Shown: positions 7,354-15,538, counted from the first letter of the stretch. The stretch: DNA of 25,923 nucleotides from JADKCL01 sp046050405 (GCA_046050405.1 JBJOPY010000318.1:1-25923); one strand, 5' to 3'. Notes: generated from the sequence alone by a model not told the origin. Translations and numbers: made by a program.

Positions 7354-7377
7354 CTGACCGCCATCAAGGGTATCGGC
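7354..7377 (+). repeat. Direct repeat copy 2, intergenic, 292 bp downstream
   Basis: Near-identical (23/24) to 7062-7085 and lying 65 bp after the glycosylase stop. It sits in a 36-codon open frame (ATG 7303 to TGA 7411-7413) that also reads L-T-A-I-K-G-I-G but otherwise has no recognisable content. Confidence 0.8.
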
Positions 7378-7466
7378 GGCACCGGCCGGCACATCCAGTG
7401 GCACGACTTTTGAAATCTGTCAAAATCACGTATTTTTCCAATCCGAATCCAATGCTGATTCCTAGA

Positions 7467-7976
7467 ATGAAAGCCTGCATCCAAGTCGTCGCCCTCGCAA
7501 GCCTGCTGTCGCTCACCGCATGCAATCGCACAACCGTGCAGAAGGCCGTGGCTTACAACGATGCGATTGTGGACATCCAGGCGCGTGTCGTGGGTCACTT
7601 TGATCAATTTGTGATGTCGGCAGATACGGGTGACAGCTTGTCTGCATCTGCGGCCTTGAACGTGGCCCTGGATAGTTGCCGCGCAAATTTGAAGCGGTTG
7701 GAGGCGATGGACGGATTCGGAGGCGACACGAGGTTGCGTGACGCAGCCATCGAATTGGTGAAGCACTATACCAAAGGGCTCGGCCAAGAATTCAGAGGCA
7801 TCCTCGGCGTGGTCACGAATGATAACGCCACACGCGAACAGCTCGAGCATGCCAACGAGGTTCGGGATGCCTTCAAGCACGAGGAGGACCGGCTCTTTGA
7901 GGCTGTGGAGGCTGCCCAGAAGGCAATGGCGGAGAAACATGGATTCGATTTTCAGCAGCCTCCGCCTACTCCATGA
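7467..7976 (+). CDS. LIC11966-like surface lipoprotein
   Basis: 169 residues from ATG 7467. Residues 1-19 are a lipoprotein signal peptide (MKACIQ, hydrophobic core, lipobox LTAC with Cys19), so the mature protein is lipid-anchored. The rest is all-helical: YNDAIVDIQARVVGHFDQF, then a linker, then RANLKRLEAMDGFGGDTRLRDAAIELVKHY, and a long C-terminal helix ending AQKAMAEKHGFDF. This order (YNDAI.D.Q, F.G...LRDAA...., KKFA.KHG) resembles the LIC11966 family of surface proteins common in Bacteroidota, whose function is unknown. The frame is open to GTG 7398 and ATG 7452, but the signal peptide fixes the start at 7467. The 3' end overlaps the convergent glycosyltransferase gene by 11 bp. Confidence 0.75.
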   Translation: MKACIQVVALASLLSLTACNRTTVQKAVAYNDAIVDIQARVVGHFDQFVMSADTGDSLSASAALNVALDSCRANLKRLEAMDGFGGDTRLRDAAIELVKHYTKGLGQEFRGILGVVTNDNATREQLEHANEVRDAFKHEEDRLFEAVEAAQKAMAEKHGFDFQQPPPTP

Positions 7977-9933
7977 CCCTCCCGGGATTGGATGCAGTGC
8001 CTCTCGTCCCGGATGGAATCTCCAGCACATAGACCACCTGCCGGAAGAAGATCAATGTCCGAAATTCCTCCCCATACACCAGTTTCAGATCCAGGCGATC
8101 GAACAATGCCTTCCATTGCCCATCATTCAGGTTGGTGTGTGGATGCCCCTCAAACTCCAGGTTCACGAGGGAATCTGCAAAGAAAGTAAGCCGCCTCTGG
8201 AGATTGTTCCGATAGATATCCTCCATGATCACCAACTTCCCGCGCGTCACCCGGATGGCCTCCCGGATCACCGCTTCGGGATTCGGGGTATGGTGGAGCA
8301 TGGTGACCAGAAGACTGGTGTCATAGGACTTGTCCGCGAATGGAATCCTCGTCCCGTCATAGATGACCGGCACTACATCGGGGAAGAAGCTCAGGTTGAC
8401 CACATCCAGCGGCATGATGTCAAGGCCCTTATTGCGAAGTGCCAAGCATAGTCCACCGTTGCCTGTCCCAATGTCGAGGATACGATCCCCTGAGCCAAGG
8501 TGCCTCGCAATCCGCTCAAGCTTGATCGCGAGGCGTGCAGGGATGCTGCGCTGTGCCAGCCTGCGAAGCAAAGGGCTGCGAAGGATGAATTCTGTGAGCG
8601 TGGCCCGCTGTCGTCTGGAGATCCATTCGTAGGCCATGAACCCGAACAGGGGCACGTACTCCAGCACGAGAAGCCATGCGGGCTCGTGAACCCCATCTGA
8701 ATGAAAATAGGAAGCGTAGGTGAACGGCAAAAAGAGCGACCAAAGCACCGGATAGCGATAGGGCCCGAGTGCCGCCATCGCCACGACCGGGGTGACGTAC
8801 CATGGGTGGAGAACGGGCGAGAGAAGCTGGTAGATGGTCAGTGCATGCATCATGGCTGCCGGCAATCCCGTCCATCCGCGACTGCGCTCCCTCCAGGCAC
8901 TGGCCAGGATGCAGCCGACCATCAGCCAAGGTAACACGCGATTCGCCCAGTGTCCAAAGTCGCTCAAGATCCATCGGAGCAGGTAATACAATCCGCCATT
9001 GAATTCAAAACTGTGAAAATAGAGCCGGAGGCTCTCGCCGAAGTGCTGGATCCGGTCCCCCTGGAGCACGGGCCAGAAGAGCGGAATGCTGCAAGCAGCG
9101 GTCAGCGACCCGAGCAGGAAGGCACGCCGCCATCCCAGCCGCCTCACGAGGAAGGGAAAGACCAATGCAGGAAGCAGCTTGGTACCGATCGACAGGGCCA
9201 GCAATGGAGCGGACGGAACGACCCCCCATTCCATGAGGAACCAAAAAGCCGCCAGGAAAAAGAAGATCATCAGTGCCTCGAAATGGCAGTTGCCCATCAG
9301 TTCCACCACCACCAGGGGATTCAAGGCGTACACCAGAACCGACTTTTGCGGCAGATTCAGCCGCCTGGCGATCTTGGAAATCAACCAGATGTTCCCGACC
9401 TCCGCCCACAAGATCGTGATCTTCAAGAAGATCACCGTCAGGAAGACCTCGCCGCGACCCAGGTAGGCACAACCCGCGAAGACAGCCTGCAGCACAGGCG
9501 GATACACTGTATGGTATTTCTGGGAATTCAGATGCTCGAACAGGGGCTGCCAGTCGCTCTGGAGCCTGGAGGAGGGGTGGCCCATCCATTCCGTGGGGGT
9601 GAAGTCGAACGGATTGACCCCTTCCAACCAAAGCCGGCCATCCCAGACATACCGGTAGAAGTCATCACTGAGATTGGGGGGAGGCCAGATCATCCCCATG
9701 CGCAGAATGATGCCGATGATGATGTAATATCGGAGGATGTGCTCGTTTGAGGGTTTCCTCAGGATCCACAGATAACAAAGGATCGCCACCGCGAAGCACA
9801 CTGCCGTCCATCCGAACCCCTCCAGGAAAGGGTCACGTCCGAGACCGCCACGCCCAGTGAGCACCATCAAGAACAGGATGGCCGCAAGCCAGAGTTTGGA
9901 AACGTCAACTTGCGCCTTGAATTCCGACTCCAT
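7966..9933 (-). CDS. GT-C glycosyltransferase fused to a SAM-dependent methyltransferase
   Basis: 655 residues in one uninterrupted frame. Residues ~12-440 are polytopic membrane (about ten helices) with the GT-C hallmark acidic pair in the first extracytoplasmic loop, SDDFYRYVWDGR (89-100). It is followed by the VNPFDF...TVYPP pattern (107-145) of bacterial mannosyltransferase-like GT-C/GT87 enzymes that use polyprenyl-phosphate sugars. Residues ~455-640 are a class I methyltransferase: motif I RILDIGTGNGGLCLAL (484-499), an acidic PLD (508-510) and VTMLHHTPNPEAVIREAIRV (543-562). The methyltransferase would face the cytosol while GT-C catalysis is periplasmic, so the halves probably act at different steps on one lipid-linked glycan. 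Five bases separate it from the upstream GT2 gene, so it is the last gene of that operon. Substrates are unknown. Confidence 0.85.
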   Translation of the reverse strand: MESEFKAQVDVSKLWLAAILFLMVLTGRGGLGRDPFLEGFGWTAVCFAVAILCYLWILRKPSNEHILRYYIIIGIILRMGMIWPPPNLSDDFYRYVWDGRLWLEGVNPFDFTPTEWMGHPSSRLQSDWQPLFEHLNSQKYHTVYPPVLQAVFAGCAYLGRGEVFLTVIFLKITILWAEVGNIWLISKIARRLNLPQKSVLVYALNPLVVVELMGNCHFEALMIFFFLAAFWFLMEWGVVPSAPLLALSIGTKLLPALVFPFLVRRLGWRRAFLLGSLTAACSIPLFWPVLQGDRIQHFGESLRLYFHSFEFNGGLYYLLRWILSDFGHWANRVLPWLMVGCILASAWRERSRGWTGLPAAMMHALTIYQLLSPVLHPWYVTPVVAMAALGPYRYPVLWSLFLPFTYASYFHSDGVHEPAWLLVLEYVPLFGFMAYEWISRRQRATLTEFILRSPLLRRLAQRSIPARLAIKLERIARHLGSGDRILDIGTGNGGLCLALRNKGLDIMPLDVVNLSFFPDVVPVIYDGTRIPFADKSYDTSLLVTMLHHTPNPEAVIREAIRVTRGKLVIMEDIYRNNLQRRLTFFADSLVNLEFEGHPHTNLNDGQWKALFDRLDLKLVYGEEFRTLIFFRQVVYVLEIPSGTRGTASNPGRVME

Positions 9934-9938
9934 GGCGA

Positions 9939-11432
9939 TCAGCGGGAAGCCTGAAGACTGTGCCTGAGTGAATAATAGAAGACCAAACCATACCCGAAAA
10001 CCAGCATCATGTAGAAGGGAAGGATTCCCCAGTTGCGATTCCAGATCGCCAGGAAGACTCCCATTCCGAAATAGAGTGTCAGCGCCCCTTCCAGGATCGT
10101 CACCGGGGAAATGCGTTTGCTGAGGTAGCGGCGGTGCTTCTTCCAGTCGTCATTCCCATCCTTGATCGCGAATTTGGGTGTCCGAATGAAGGGCGTCTTG
10201 CGACCGAGGAATCCCTCCAAGGTTGCCACCGCATTGTGCAAACTCAGACCCATTGTCACAGAAAGGAACAGGGGAAAGGTTACGATGAAGCGCAAGAGAC
10301 CGCTGATTCCTCGACCCAAGGCCCTGTTCAGGCGCGATGCCCAGAAGAAGAGCACCGAGGACAGCAGCGACGCAGAAAAGAGAGAGGTATATTTCGCGAA
10401 CATCGTGACGAAGGAGTCGTGCCGCAGGAGAAACATCAAGGGCACGCTGAGCAAGGCATTCAGGACAATGCAAATGAAGAGCGTGCTGTTCAGCAAATGG
10501 AAAACCGCGTGGACCTTCGTGCCGAAGGGCAAGCCGGCCCGGAGCACCTTCCCCAGGTTTTTGCGTGCCGTCTCGGCGGCACCCTTTGTCCATCGGTACT
10601 GTTGGCTCTTGATGGCTCCCATGGCAGCAGGAAGCTCCGCAGGCGAATCCAAGTTTTCCAGAAACTTGAACCTCCAGCCTTTCAATTGCGAGCGATAGCT
10701 CAGGTCGAGGTCTTCCGTGAGGGTGTCGCTCTCCCAACCTCCGGCATCGTCGATCGCTTGCCGCCGCCAGACGCCTGCCGTACCGTTGAAATGGATGAAA
10801 TACCCCCCAGCGTTGCGGCCCTGCTGCTCCACGGAGAAGTGGGCATCGAGCCCAAACGCCTGCAACCGGGTGAGCAGCGAGTACTCTCTGTTCAGATGCT
10901 CCCAGCGTGTCTGGACGACCCCGATCCCGGGATCATTGAAATGGGGGATGATCCGCCGCAGGAAGTCGGGGTGAGGCAGGAAGTCGGCATCAAATATCGC
11001 GATGAATTCTCCTTTGGCAATTCCGAGGCCCTCCTTTAGCGCCCCGGCCTTGAACCCTTGGCGGCTGCCCCGCCGAATGTGCGCGATGTCGATCCCCTCA
11101 GCCCTCAGGGCGGCGACCTTTGCAGCGACCAAATCCACGGTCTCGTCGGTGGAGTCGTCCAGCACCTGGATCTCAAGAAGCTCGCGTGGATAGTCAAAGG
11201 CCGCAATCGAATCGATCAACCGCTCCACCACATAGAGTTCATTGTAGATGGGAAGCTGCACCGTCACCATCGGCCAAGGCTTTCCCGCAGGCATGGGAGG
11301 CAACGCCTCGTGGGCTGCCTTCTGCCGTCTCTGGAAACGGGTGTACAGGATCGCCAAATGCAGTTGCACCAGACTGTACAGCAGGATGAATGTCAGCGCG
11401 GCAAAGTAGATGACCAGTAATGCGATTCCCAT
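9939..11432 (-). CDS. Membrane GT2 glycosyltransferase (cellulose-synthase-like)
   Basis: 497 residues: an N-terminal TM helix (~3-25), a cytoplasmic GT-A domain, and several C-terminal helices (~305-410 and ~445-490). The processive GT2 signatures are all present: QLPIYNELYVVERLI (59-73), LDDSTD (91-96), IFDADFLP (146-153), TEDLDL (239-244) and the acceptor motif QQYRWTKG (277-284). These are the D, DxD, ED and Q..RW elements of CesA, glucomannan-synthase and related enzymes. Similar proteins occur widely in Bacteroidota, often without a cellulose operon; no bcs genes are here, so the product (glycolipid or polysaccharide) is undetermined. It lies 27 bp after the DPM1-like GT2 and 5 bp before the GT-C fusion, all on the minus strand, giving a three-gene sugar cassette. 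Confidence 0.88.
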   Translation of the reverse strand: MGIALLVIYFAALTFILLYSLVQLHLAILYTRFQRRQKAAHEALPPMPAGKPWPMVTVQLPIYNELYVVERLIDSIAAFDYPRELLEIQVLDDSTDETVDLVAAKVAALRAEGIDIAHIRRGSRQGFKAGALKEGLGIAKGEFIAIFDADFLPHPDFLRRIIPHFNDPGIGVVQTRWEHLNREYSLLTRLQAFGLDAHFSVEQQGRNAGGYFIHFNGTAGVWRRQAIDDAGGWESDTLTEDLDLSYRSQLKGWRFKFLENLDSPAELPAAMGAIKSQQYRWTKGAAETARKNLGKVLRAGLPFGTKVHAVFHLLNSTLFICIVLNALLSVPLMFLLRHDSFVTMFAKYTSLFSASLLSSVLFFWASRLNRALGRGISGLLRFIVTFPLFLSVTMGLSLHNAVATLEGFLGRKTPFIRTPKFAIKDGNDDWKKHRRYLSKRISPVTILEGALTLYFGMGVFLAIWNRNWGILPFYMMLVFGYGLVFYYSLRHSLQASR

Positions 11433-11459
11433 GCTTGCAGATTCCGTGTACCGGTTCCC

Positions 11460-12155
11460 TTACAAATGCCTGAAAATGGTTCCAAGAATCTTGCACCCAG
11501 CCAGGATGGTGCCTTTGACAGTGCCCGAGATCTTCGATACACCGATTCTGCGGCGGTAACTCACAGGAACCTCCGTCGTCTTGAACCGCTTCCTGGCCGC
11601 CTTCAACTGCATTTCCACCGTCCAACCGTAGGTGGGATCCTGCATGTCCAGCTCTAGCAACCGATCAAACCTGATCGCCCTGAAAGGGCCCAGGTCGGTG
11701 TACCTCGTTCGGTAGAGTAGTCGGAGCAGTGAAGTGGCCAGCCAGTTCCCAAATACCTGCTGCGGTGTCATGGCTCCTTTTTCACGCTGGCCGAGGGTGC
11801 GGGACCCGATGACCATGTCATGCCCCCCCTCCAGGATCGGCTTGAGGAGCAGGGGCATTTCGCCAGGGAAATCACTGTAGTCGCCGTCCATGAAGACGAT
11901 GATGTCCGGGCGCTCTGTTCCGGTCTTGGCGGAGGCATAGCCGATCCCGCGGAGGCAGGCATTCCCATAGCCCCGCTTTTCCTCCTTGAGCACTGTCGCT
12001 CCCGCTGCAAGGGCATTCCTTTCCGTATTGTCCGTGGAGTTGTTGTTCACGACCACGACCTCCCTGGCGAGGCCCGCCGGAATGTCTTGGATGACCTTGC
12101 CAATGGATTCCGCCTCGTTGTAGGCAGGGATGATGACCAGCACCAATGGGTTCAT
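11460..12155 (-). CDS. GT2 glycosyltransferase, polyprenyl-phosphate mannose/glucose synthase-like (DPM1 type)
   Basis: 231 residues, GT-A fold, soluble with no C-terminal TM pair. LVIIPAYNEAESIGKVI (6-22), VVVNNNSTDNT (34-44), KRGYGNACLRG (60-70) and the DxD-equivalent FMDGDYSDFP (88-97) are the canonical DPM1/UgtP-type donor and metal sites. MVIGSR (114-119) and VSYRRRIGVSKI (198-209) are typical of the dolichol-phosphate-mannose-synthase subfamily. It would transfer a hexose from a nucleotide sugar to a polyprenyl phosphate on the inner leaflet. This is exactly the donor type that the GT-C protein two genes downstream would need, although this pairing is inference. It begins 94 bp after the membrane-ferredoxin gene and may be cotranscribed with it. 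Confidence 0.88.
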   Translation of the reverse strand: MNPLVLVIIPAYNEAESIGKVIQDIPAGLAREVVVVNNNSTDNTERNALAAGATVLKEEKRGYGNACLRGIGYASAKTGTERPDIIVFMDGDYSDFPGEMPLLLKPILEGGHDMVIGSRTLGQREKGAMTPQQVFGNWLATSLLRLLYRTRYTDLGPFRAIRFDRLLELDMQDPTYGWTVEMQLKAARKRFKTTEVPVSYRRRIGVSKISGTVKGTILAGCKILGTIFRHL

Positions 12156-12249
12156 GCGTCGAAATTAGGGATTTGTCGGTTGGAAAACATGCGGTGCGCC
12201 CATCCATGCGAGACGCCTTCCCGGGAACCCGAAAATAAATTCGGAAGCC

Positions 12250-14115
12250 TTACCGGGCATTCGCATTGATCTCCTCGGCAGAAACTGAAATCGGTTCCAG
12301 GCCATTGAAGCGGGTATCCCGGGGGCCGTTTTCAAGGTTGAGCACGCCGCGCGGGCAGACGCTGCTACAGACGCCACAGCCCACGCATGAGGCCCTAACA
12401 ATGTTCTCCCCCCGCTGCGCATAGGCCTTGACATCGATTCCCATCTCACAGTAGGTGCTGCAGTTCCCGCAGGAGATGCACTGGCCACCATTGGTGGTGA
12501 TCCGGAAACGGGAAAAGTATCTTTGCAAAAGCCCCAGGATGGCTGCTTGAGGGCAACCGAACCTGCACCATATCCTGGAACCCAGGATGGGATAAAAGCC
12601 AGTGCCGATCGCACCCGCGAACACCGTCCCGATGAGGAATCCATAGCCGCTTTTGAGATTGTTTTTCAAGCCATCGCCCAGAAAGTGCAACTTCCAGTCC
12701 ACCAGCAGGAGAAAGGTGACCAAGGTGACGAGCACCAGGACGGAATGGATCGTCCATCGCTCGACCTGCCAGGCCCGCAAGGACTTGTCGCTCTGATGCC
12801 GGAAGGCATCGCCAGCCGTCTCGGCCAGGCCGCCGCATCCGCAGACAAAGCTGCAGTACCAGCGCTTCCCGAAGAAATAGGTGAGGATGACCACCCCGAT
12901 GAAGCTCATGAATAGGCCGAAGCCGACCGCCACCCAGCCGAAGGTCCCGAGCCCCGCCTTGGTTTCCAGGCGGTACCTGTCTCCTTCCCCTTGCCTGTCA
13001 TGGGGGACTTGCACGCCATCCCATGGCGTCTCACCCAGGTAGTCCTCCAGCGTGCTGGGCTGAAGGGAACTGTACCCGAGCGGCCAGAAGTAGGAGAAGT
13101 AGTGCTGCCTGATTTGAGGACGGTAGGGGGCAACATTCTCTTCATAGTAACTCTTCGTCGTATGCTGTAGGGCGAGATAGTTCGCTTCCAGCGGCTTCAG
13201 CTGCGGTTCCAGTGCGCTGACATCGCCACCGGAGCCCATGAGCCTGCCCACACTGTCCTTCAGCATGAAATAGGTCGTCTTGGCCTTTTCGTATTCCCCG
13301 TACACGGGAACGTAGCCCTTTACGTAGGGCTGAAAGCTGTCCGCCTGTTTGTGGTTCAAAGCCTCGAACAGGTATGGCAGTGCAAATGCCAGCACTAGCT
13401 GGAAAAAGGCGACACAGAGTGTGCGCACGATTTGGTAATTGCTATGCCGGTATCTCAGCATGAAGCGCACACCCATCACCATCACTGCCATCGTGTAAAT
13501 GAACGTATAGGTGAACCATGGTGAGACATCCCGGACATTCCCGGAGGCATCGATCCAGAACGAGTGGCTCCCGGTCAAGGCATGGCACAGGGGATCTGTA
13601 GCCGAAACCAGTCCGAAAAGCTGTTCGGGAAACCAATACAAGCAGGTATAGAAACCAGTGAAGAGGATTGCGAGTATCCAGCTGATGACGCCAGCCTGTC
13701 GGGTGGCCCGGCTGTGGAATACGCCGTTGTTCCTGATCCCAGCAGGTCCCCTGCCGAAGCTGCTCCAGAAATAGATCATTGCACCCGTCGCTGTGAAGCC
13801 GAATATCAGGAAGAACATCACCCAACCGGGCAAATTGACCCGCAGGGTCAGAAAGATCAAGCTGATGATTCCGAAGGCGAGGCATACCATGATGAACTGC
13901 CGGTACCTTTGGCGGTTCACTGTGCTGAGGATGCCAGCGGTTGCCAGGAATGAACACGCCGCGCCCATGGTCAGCCAAGGACTCACCGGGGTCGCACTCA
14001 GGAACCCTATCAACAGTGCGAGGATGCCCAATCCTGTCACCAAGGCACCGATACGCTGCAATCCACTCATTTCTGAGGGCGGGGTCAGCGACAATGAATG
14101 ATCCACATTGCTCAT
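12250..14115 (-). CDS. Polytopic membrane ferredoxin (NosR/NapH/CcoG-like), 4Fe-4S
   Basis: 621 residues. About seven TM helices (22-225 plus ~231-251) are followed by a ~135-residue extramembrane insert (255-390), then TM helices at ~393-416, 455-474 and 490-511. Cysteines lie as C421xxxCxC427 (RWYCSFVCGCGGL), C517xxxC521P (WCRFGCPQ), and two classical 4Fe-4S ferredoxin motifs at C546/549/552/556 and C577/580/583/587-P. The paired CxxxC(x)C/CxxxCP elements after TM helices plus a C-terminal ferredoxin are the layout of NapH, NosR and CcoG proteins that pass electrons across or along the membrane. It lacks the FMN-binding domain of NosR, and no nos, nap or cco genes are present. It overlaps the upstream FAD oxidoreductase by ATGA, so the two are made together. 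Physiological donor and acceptor are unknown. Confidence 0.85.
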   Translation of the reverse strand: MSNVDHSLSLTPPSEMSGLQRIGALVTGLGILALLIGFLSATPVSPWLTMGAACSFLATAGILSTVNRQRYRQFIMVCLAFGIISLIFLTLRVNLPGWVMFFLIFGFTATGAMIYFWSSFGRGPAGIRNNGVFHSRATRQAGVISWILAILFTGFYTCLYWFPEQLFGLVSATDPLCHALTGSHSFWIDASGNVRDVSPWFTYTFIYTMAVMVMGVRFMLRYRHSNYQIVRTLCVAFFQLVLAFALPYLFEALNHKQADSFQPYVKGYVPVYGEYEKAKTTYFMLKDSVGRLMGSGGDVSALEPQLKPLEANYLALQHTTKSYYEENVAPYRPQIRQHYFSYFWPLGYSSLQPSTLEDYLGETPWDGVQVPHDRQGEGDRYRLETKAGLGTFGWVAVGFGLFMSFIGVVILTYFFGKRWYCSFVCGCGGLAETAGDAFRHQSDKSLRAWQVERWTIHSVLVLVTLVTFLLLVDWKLHFLGDGLKNNLKSGYGFLIGTVFAGAIGTGFYPILGSRIWCRFGCPQAAILGLLQRYFSRFRITTNGGQCISCGNCSTYCEMGIDVKAYAQRGENIVRASCVGCGVCSSVCPRGVLNLENGPRDTRFNGLEPISVSAEEINANAR

Positions 14116-15503
14116 GACAACTTGCTTGGAGAACGATCATGTGGAGGGGTGGCCGGTTTGGCGATGCGATGCTTTCCGAACATCATCGACAGAAGCCTGC
14201 CCCTGGGCTTTTGATCGACCTGCCGGCCTGTCTTTGAAGCATGGATTGCGGCCAACTCGTGCTCATGGGTGGCGAAAAACTCTGGGTCGAAATTTGCCGC
14301 ACGAAGGTTTTCCAGCACGTAATCGATCGTTCGGTGCTCGTGAAGCCATTGGTCGCAGACCTTGTGCCTATAGCGCACACCCATCAGGTTGAAGCCGGTG
14401 ACCACTCCCGTTCGCTGCTCATAATTGATACGGATGCTCTTTTTCCCATCAGGTGCTTCCCAGAAAAGGGACTCTTCCCCATCCGGAACCTGGGCGGGAA
14501 CCTCGCCATACACCTGGTACTCGATGTCAAAAAATTTTGCGGAGTTGAACCAGATTCCTGGATGGTAGGCCCTTCGGTCGCCCGTGATGGTCATGGCGAC
14601 CGTTTCACCATGCATTTTGCCAGTGTACCACACCTGTTCGATGGGCTTGCGGGGGGGGGGCGGATTCCTGAACTCGGCGCAGTCCCCGATGGCATAGACA
14701 TTCGGGACATTGGTTTCGAAGTACGGATTGACCAGCACCCCTCTGCCGAGGTGGATGTCGCTGTTTCTCAAGAAGCGTACATTGGGCCGTACGCCCGTGG
14801 TCAGCCCCACCCACTCACAGGAGATGGTCTCCCCTGTGGAGGTCCTGACGGCTTTCACCTTCCCGTTTCCATCGTCGATGATCTCGGCGAGCTCGGTTTC
14901 GAGCCGCAGATCTACGTGATGTTCCAGTATGTGGCGATTGACCATCCTGCTTTCCTCGTCCGGAAGAACGTGGTTCCAGAAGCTTTTTTCTCGCACGAGG
15001 AAGGTCACCTGGATGCGTCTTGAGAGCAACATCTCCGCCATTTCGATACCGATCAGTCCCCCTCCGACAATCACCCCTCGCTCCGAATTCTTCGTCCAGA
15101 ATTCCATGTACTCCAGATCTTGCAAGGAATACAATCCCCCGACCCCCATCAGATCCTGGCCAGGCCAATTGGACTTACTGTACGAGCTGCCTGTCGCGAT
15201 GACCAGGACATCGTAATGCAGCTCCCTGCCCGAGCTGAGGAGAAGCTTCCGATGCGTGGTGTCCACGTGCTCCACGTAGGCCTGAATCAGTTGAATCCGG
15301 TTTTTCTCCCAGAACCCATCCTCGTAGGGTGTTATTTCCTTCATCCCCATGTGCCCCATGTACACGTACATCAGAGCTGTCCGGGAGAAAAAGTACTTGG
15401 ACTCGGCAGAAACAATCGTGACGGGGAAGTCGCTGCGCTTGCGGATGTACCGGGCGGCAGTGACGCCGGCGATGCCGTTTCCGATGATGACTACATGTTT
15501 CAT
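14112..15503 (-). CDS. FAD/NAD(P)-dependent pyridine-nucleotide-disulfide-type oxidoreductase
   Basis: 463 residues from ATG 15503. FAD-binding GNGIAG (8-13) with its trailing VSAESKYFFSR, ATGSS (103-107), NAD(P)-binding VGGGLIGIEMAE (146-157), TTGVRPN (235-241) and the second flavin motif YAIGDCAE (270-277) define a two-dinucleotide-domain oxidoreductase. No CxxC/CxxxxC redox disulfide is visible, so it is closer to NADH:rubredoxin/nitrite-type reductases than to disulfide reductases. The C-terminal ~160 residues are family-specific. The frame continues 54 bases upstream, but a perfect -7 box at 15546-15539 lies inside that part, which supports ATG 15503. A run of ten C (coding strand) at 14660-14651 encodes four prolines after GDCAEFRN. 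It overlaps the membrane ferredoxin gene by 4 bp and probably feeds electrons from NAD(P)H to it. Confidence 0.88.
   Translation of the reverse strand: MKHVVIIGNGIAGVTAARYIRKRSDFPVTIVSAESKYFFSRTALMYVYMGHMGMKEITPYEDGFWEKNRIQLIQAYVEHVDTTHRKLLLSSGRELHYDVLVIATGSSYSKSNWPGQDLMGVGGLYSLQDLEYMEFWTKNSERGVIVGGGLIGIEMAEMLLSRRIQVTFLVREKSFWNHVLPDEESRMVNRHILEHHVDLRLETELAEIIDDGNGKVKAVRTSTGETISCEWVGLTTGVRPNVRFLRNSDIHLGRGVLVNPYFETNVPNVYAIGDCAEFRNPPPPRKPIEQVWYTGKMHGETVAMTITGDRRAYHPGIWFNSAKFFDIEYQVYGEVPAQVPDGEESLFWEAPDGKKSIRINYEQRTGVVTGFNLMGVRYRHKVCDQWLHEHRTIDYVLENLRAANFDPEFFATHEHELAAIHASKTGRQVDQKPRGRLLSMMFGKHRIAKPATPPHDRSPSKLS
14651..14660 (-). repeat. Homopolymer tract of ten bases in a coding region
   Basis: Ten consecutive G on the plus strand (ten C in the coding direction) inside the oxidoreductase gene, codons for Pro281-284 and the first base of Arg285. 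Gain or loss of one base would shift the frame about 60% of the way into the protein. Confidence 0.9.
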
Positions 15504-15538
15504 TGCACGCACGCGGTGAATTCCGCTCAATTTGGAAA

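Noticed and set aside
7303..7413. 36-codon open frame containing the repeated 24-mer as a real gene
   Set aside because: Very short, with no signal peptide, domain or promoter; kept only as context for the repeat.
8950..9750. 266-codon plus-strand frame inside the GT-C/methyltransferase gene
   Set aside because: Q/H/P/D-rich shadow translation opposite a membrane domain with clear TM helices and the GT-C motif.
10134..11039. 301-codon plus-strand frame inside the CesA-like GT2 gene
   Set aside because: The minus strand carries all GT2 catalytic motifs; this frame is a shadow.
9939..11432. Cellulose synthase (BcsA) annotation
   Set aside because: No PilZ domain and no bcsB/bcsC/bcsZ neighbours; the motifs define the GT2 class only.
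12250..14115. Assignment of the membrane ferredoxin as NosR, NapH or CcoG itself
   Set aside because: No FMN-binding domain, no nos/nap/cco neighbours, and the length and insert do not fit any one of them; only the cysteine layout is shared.
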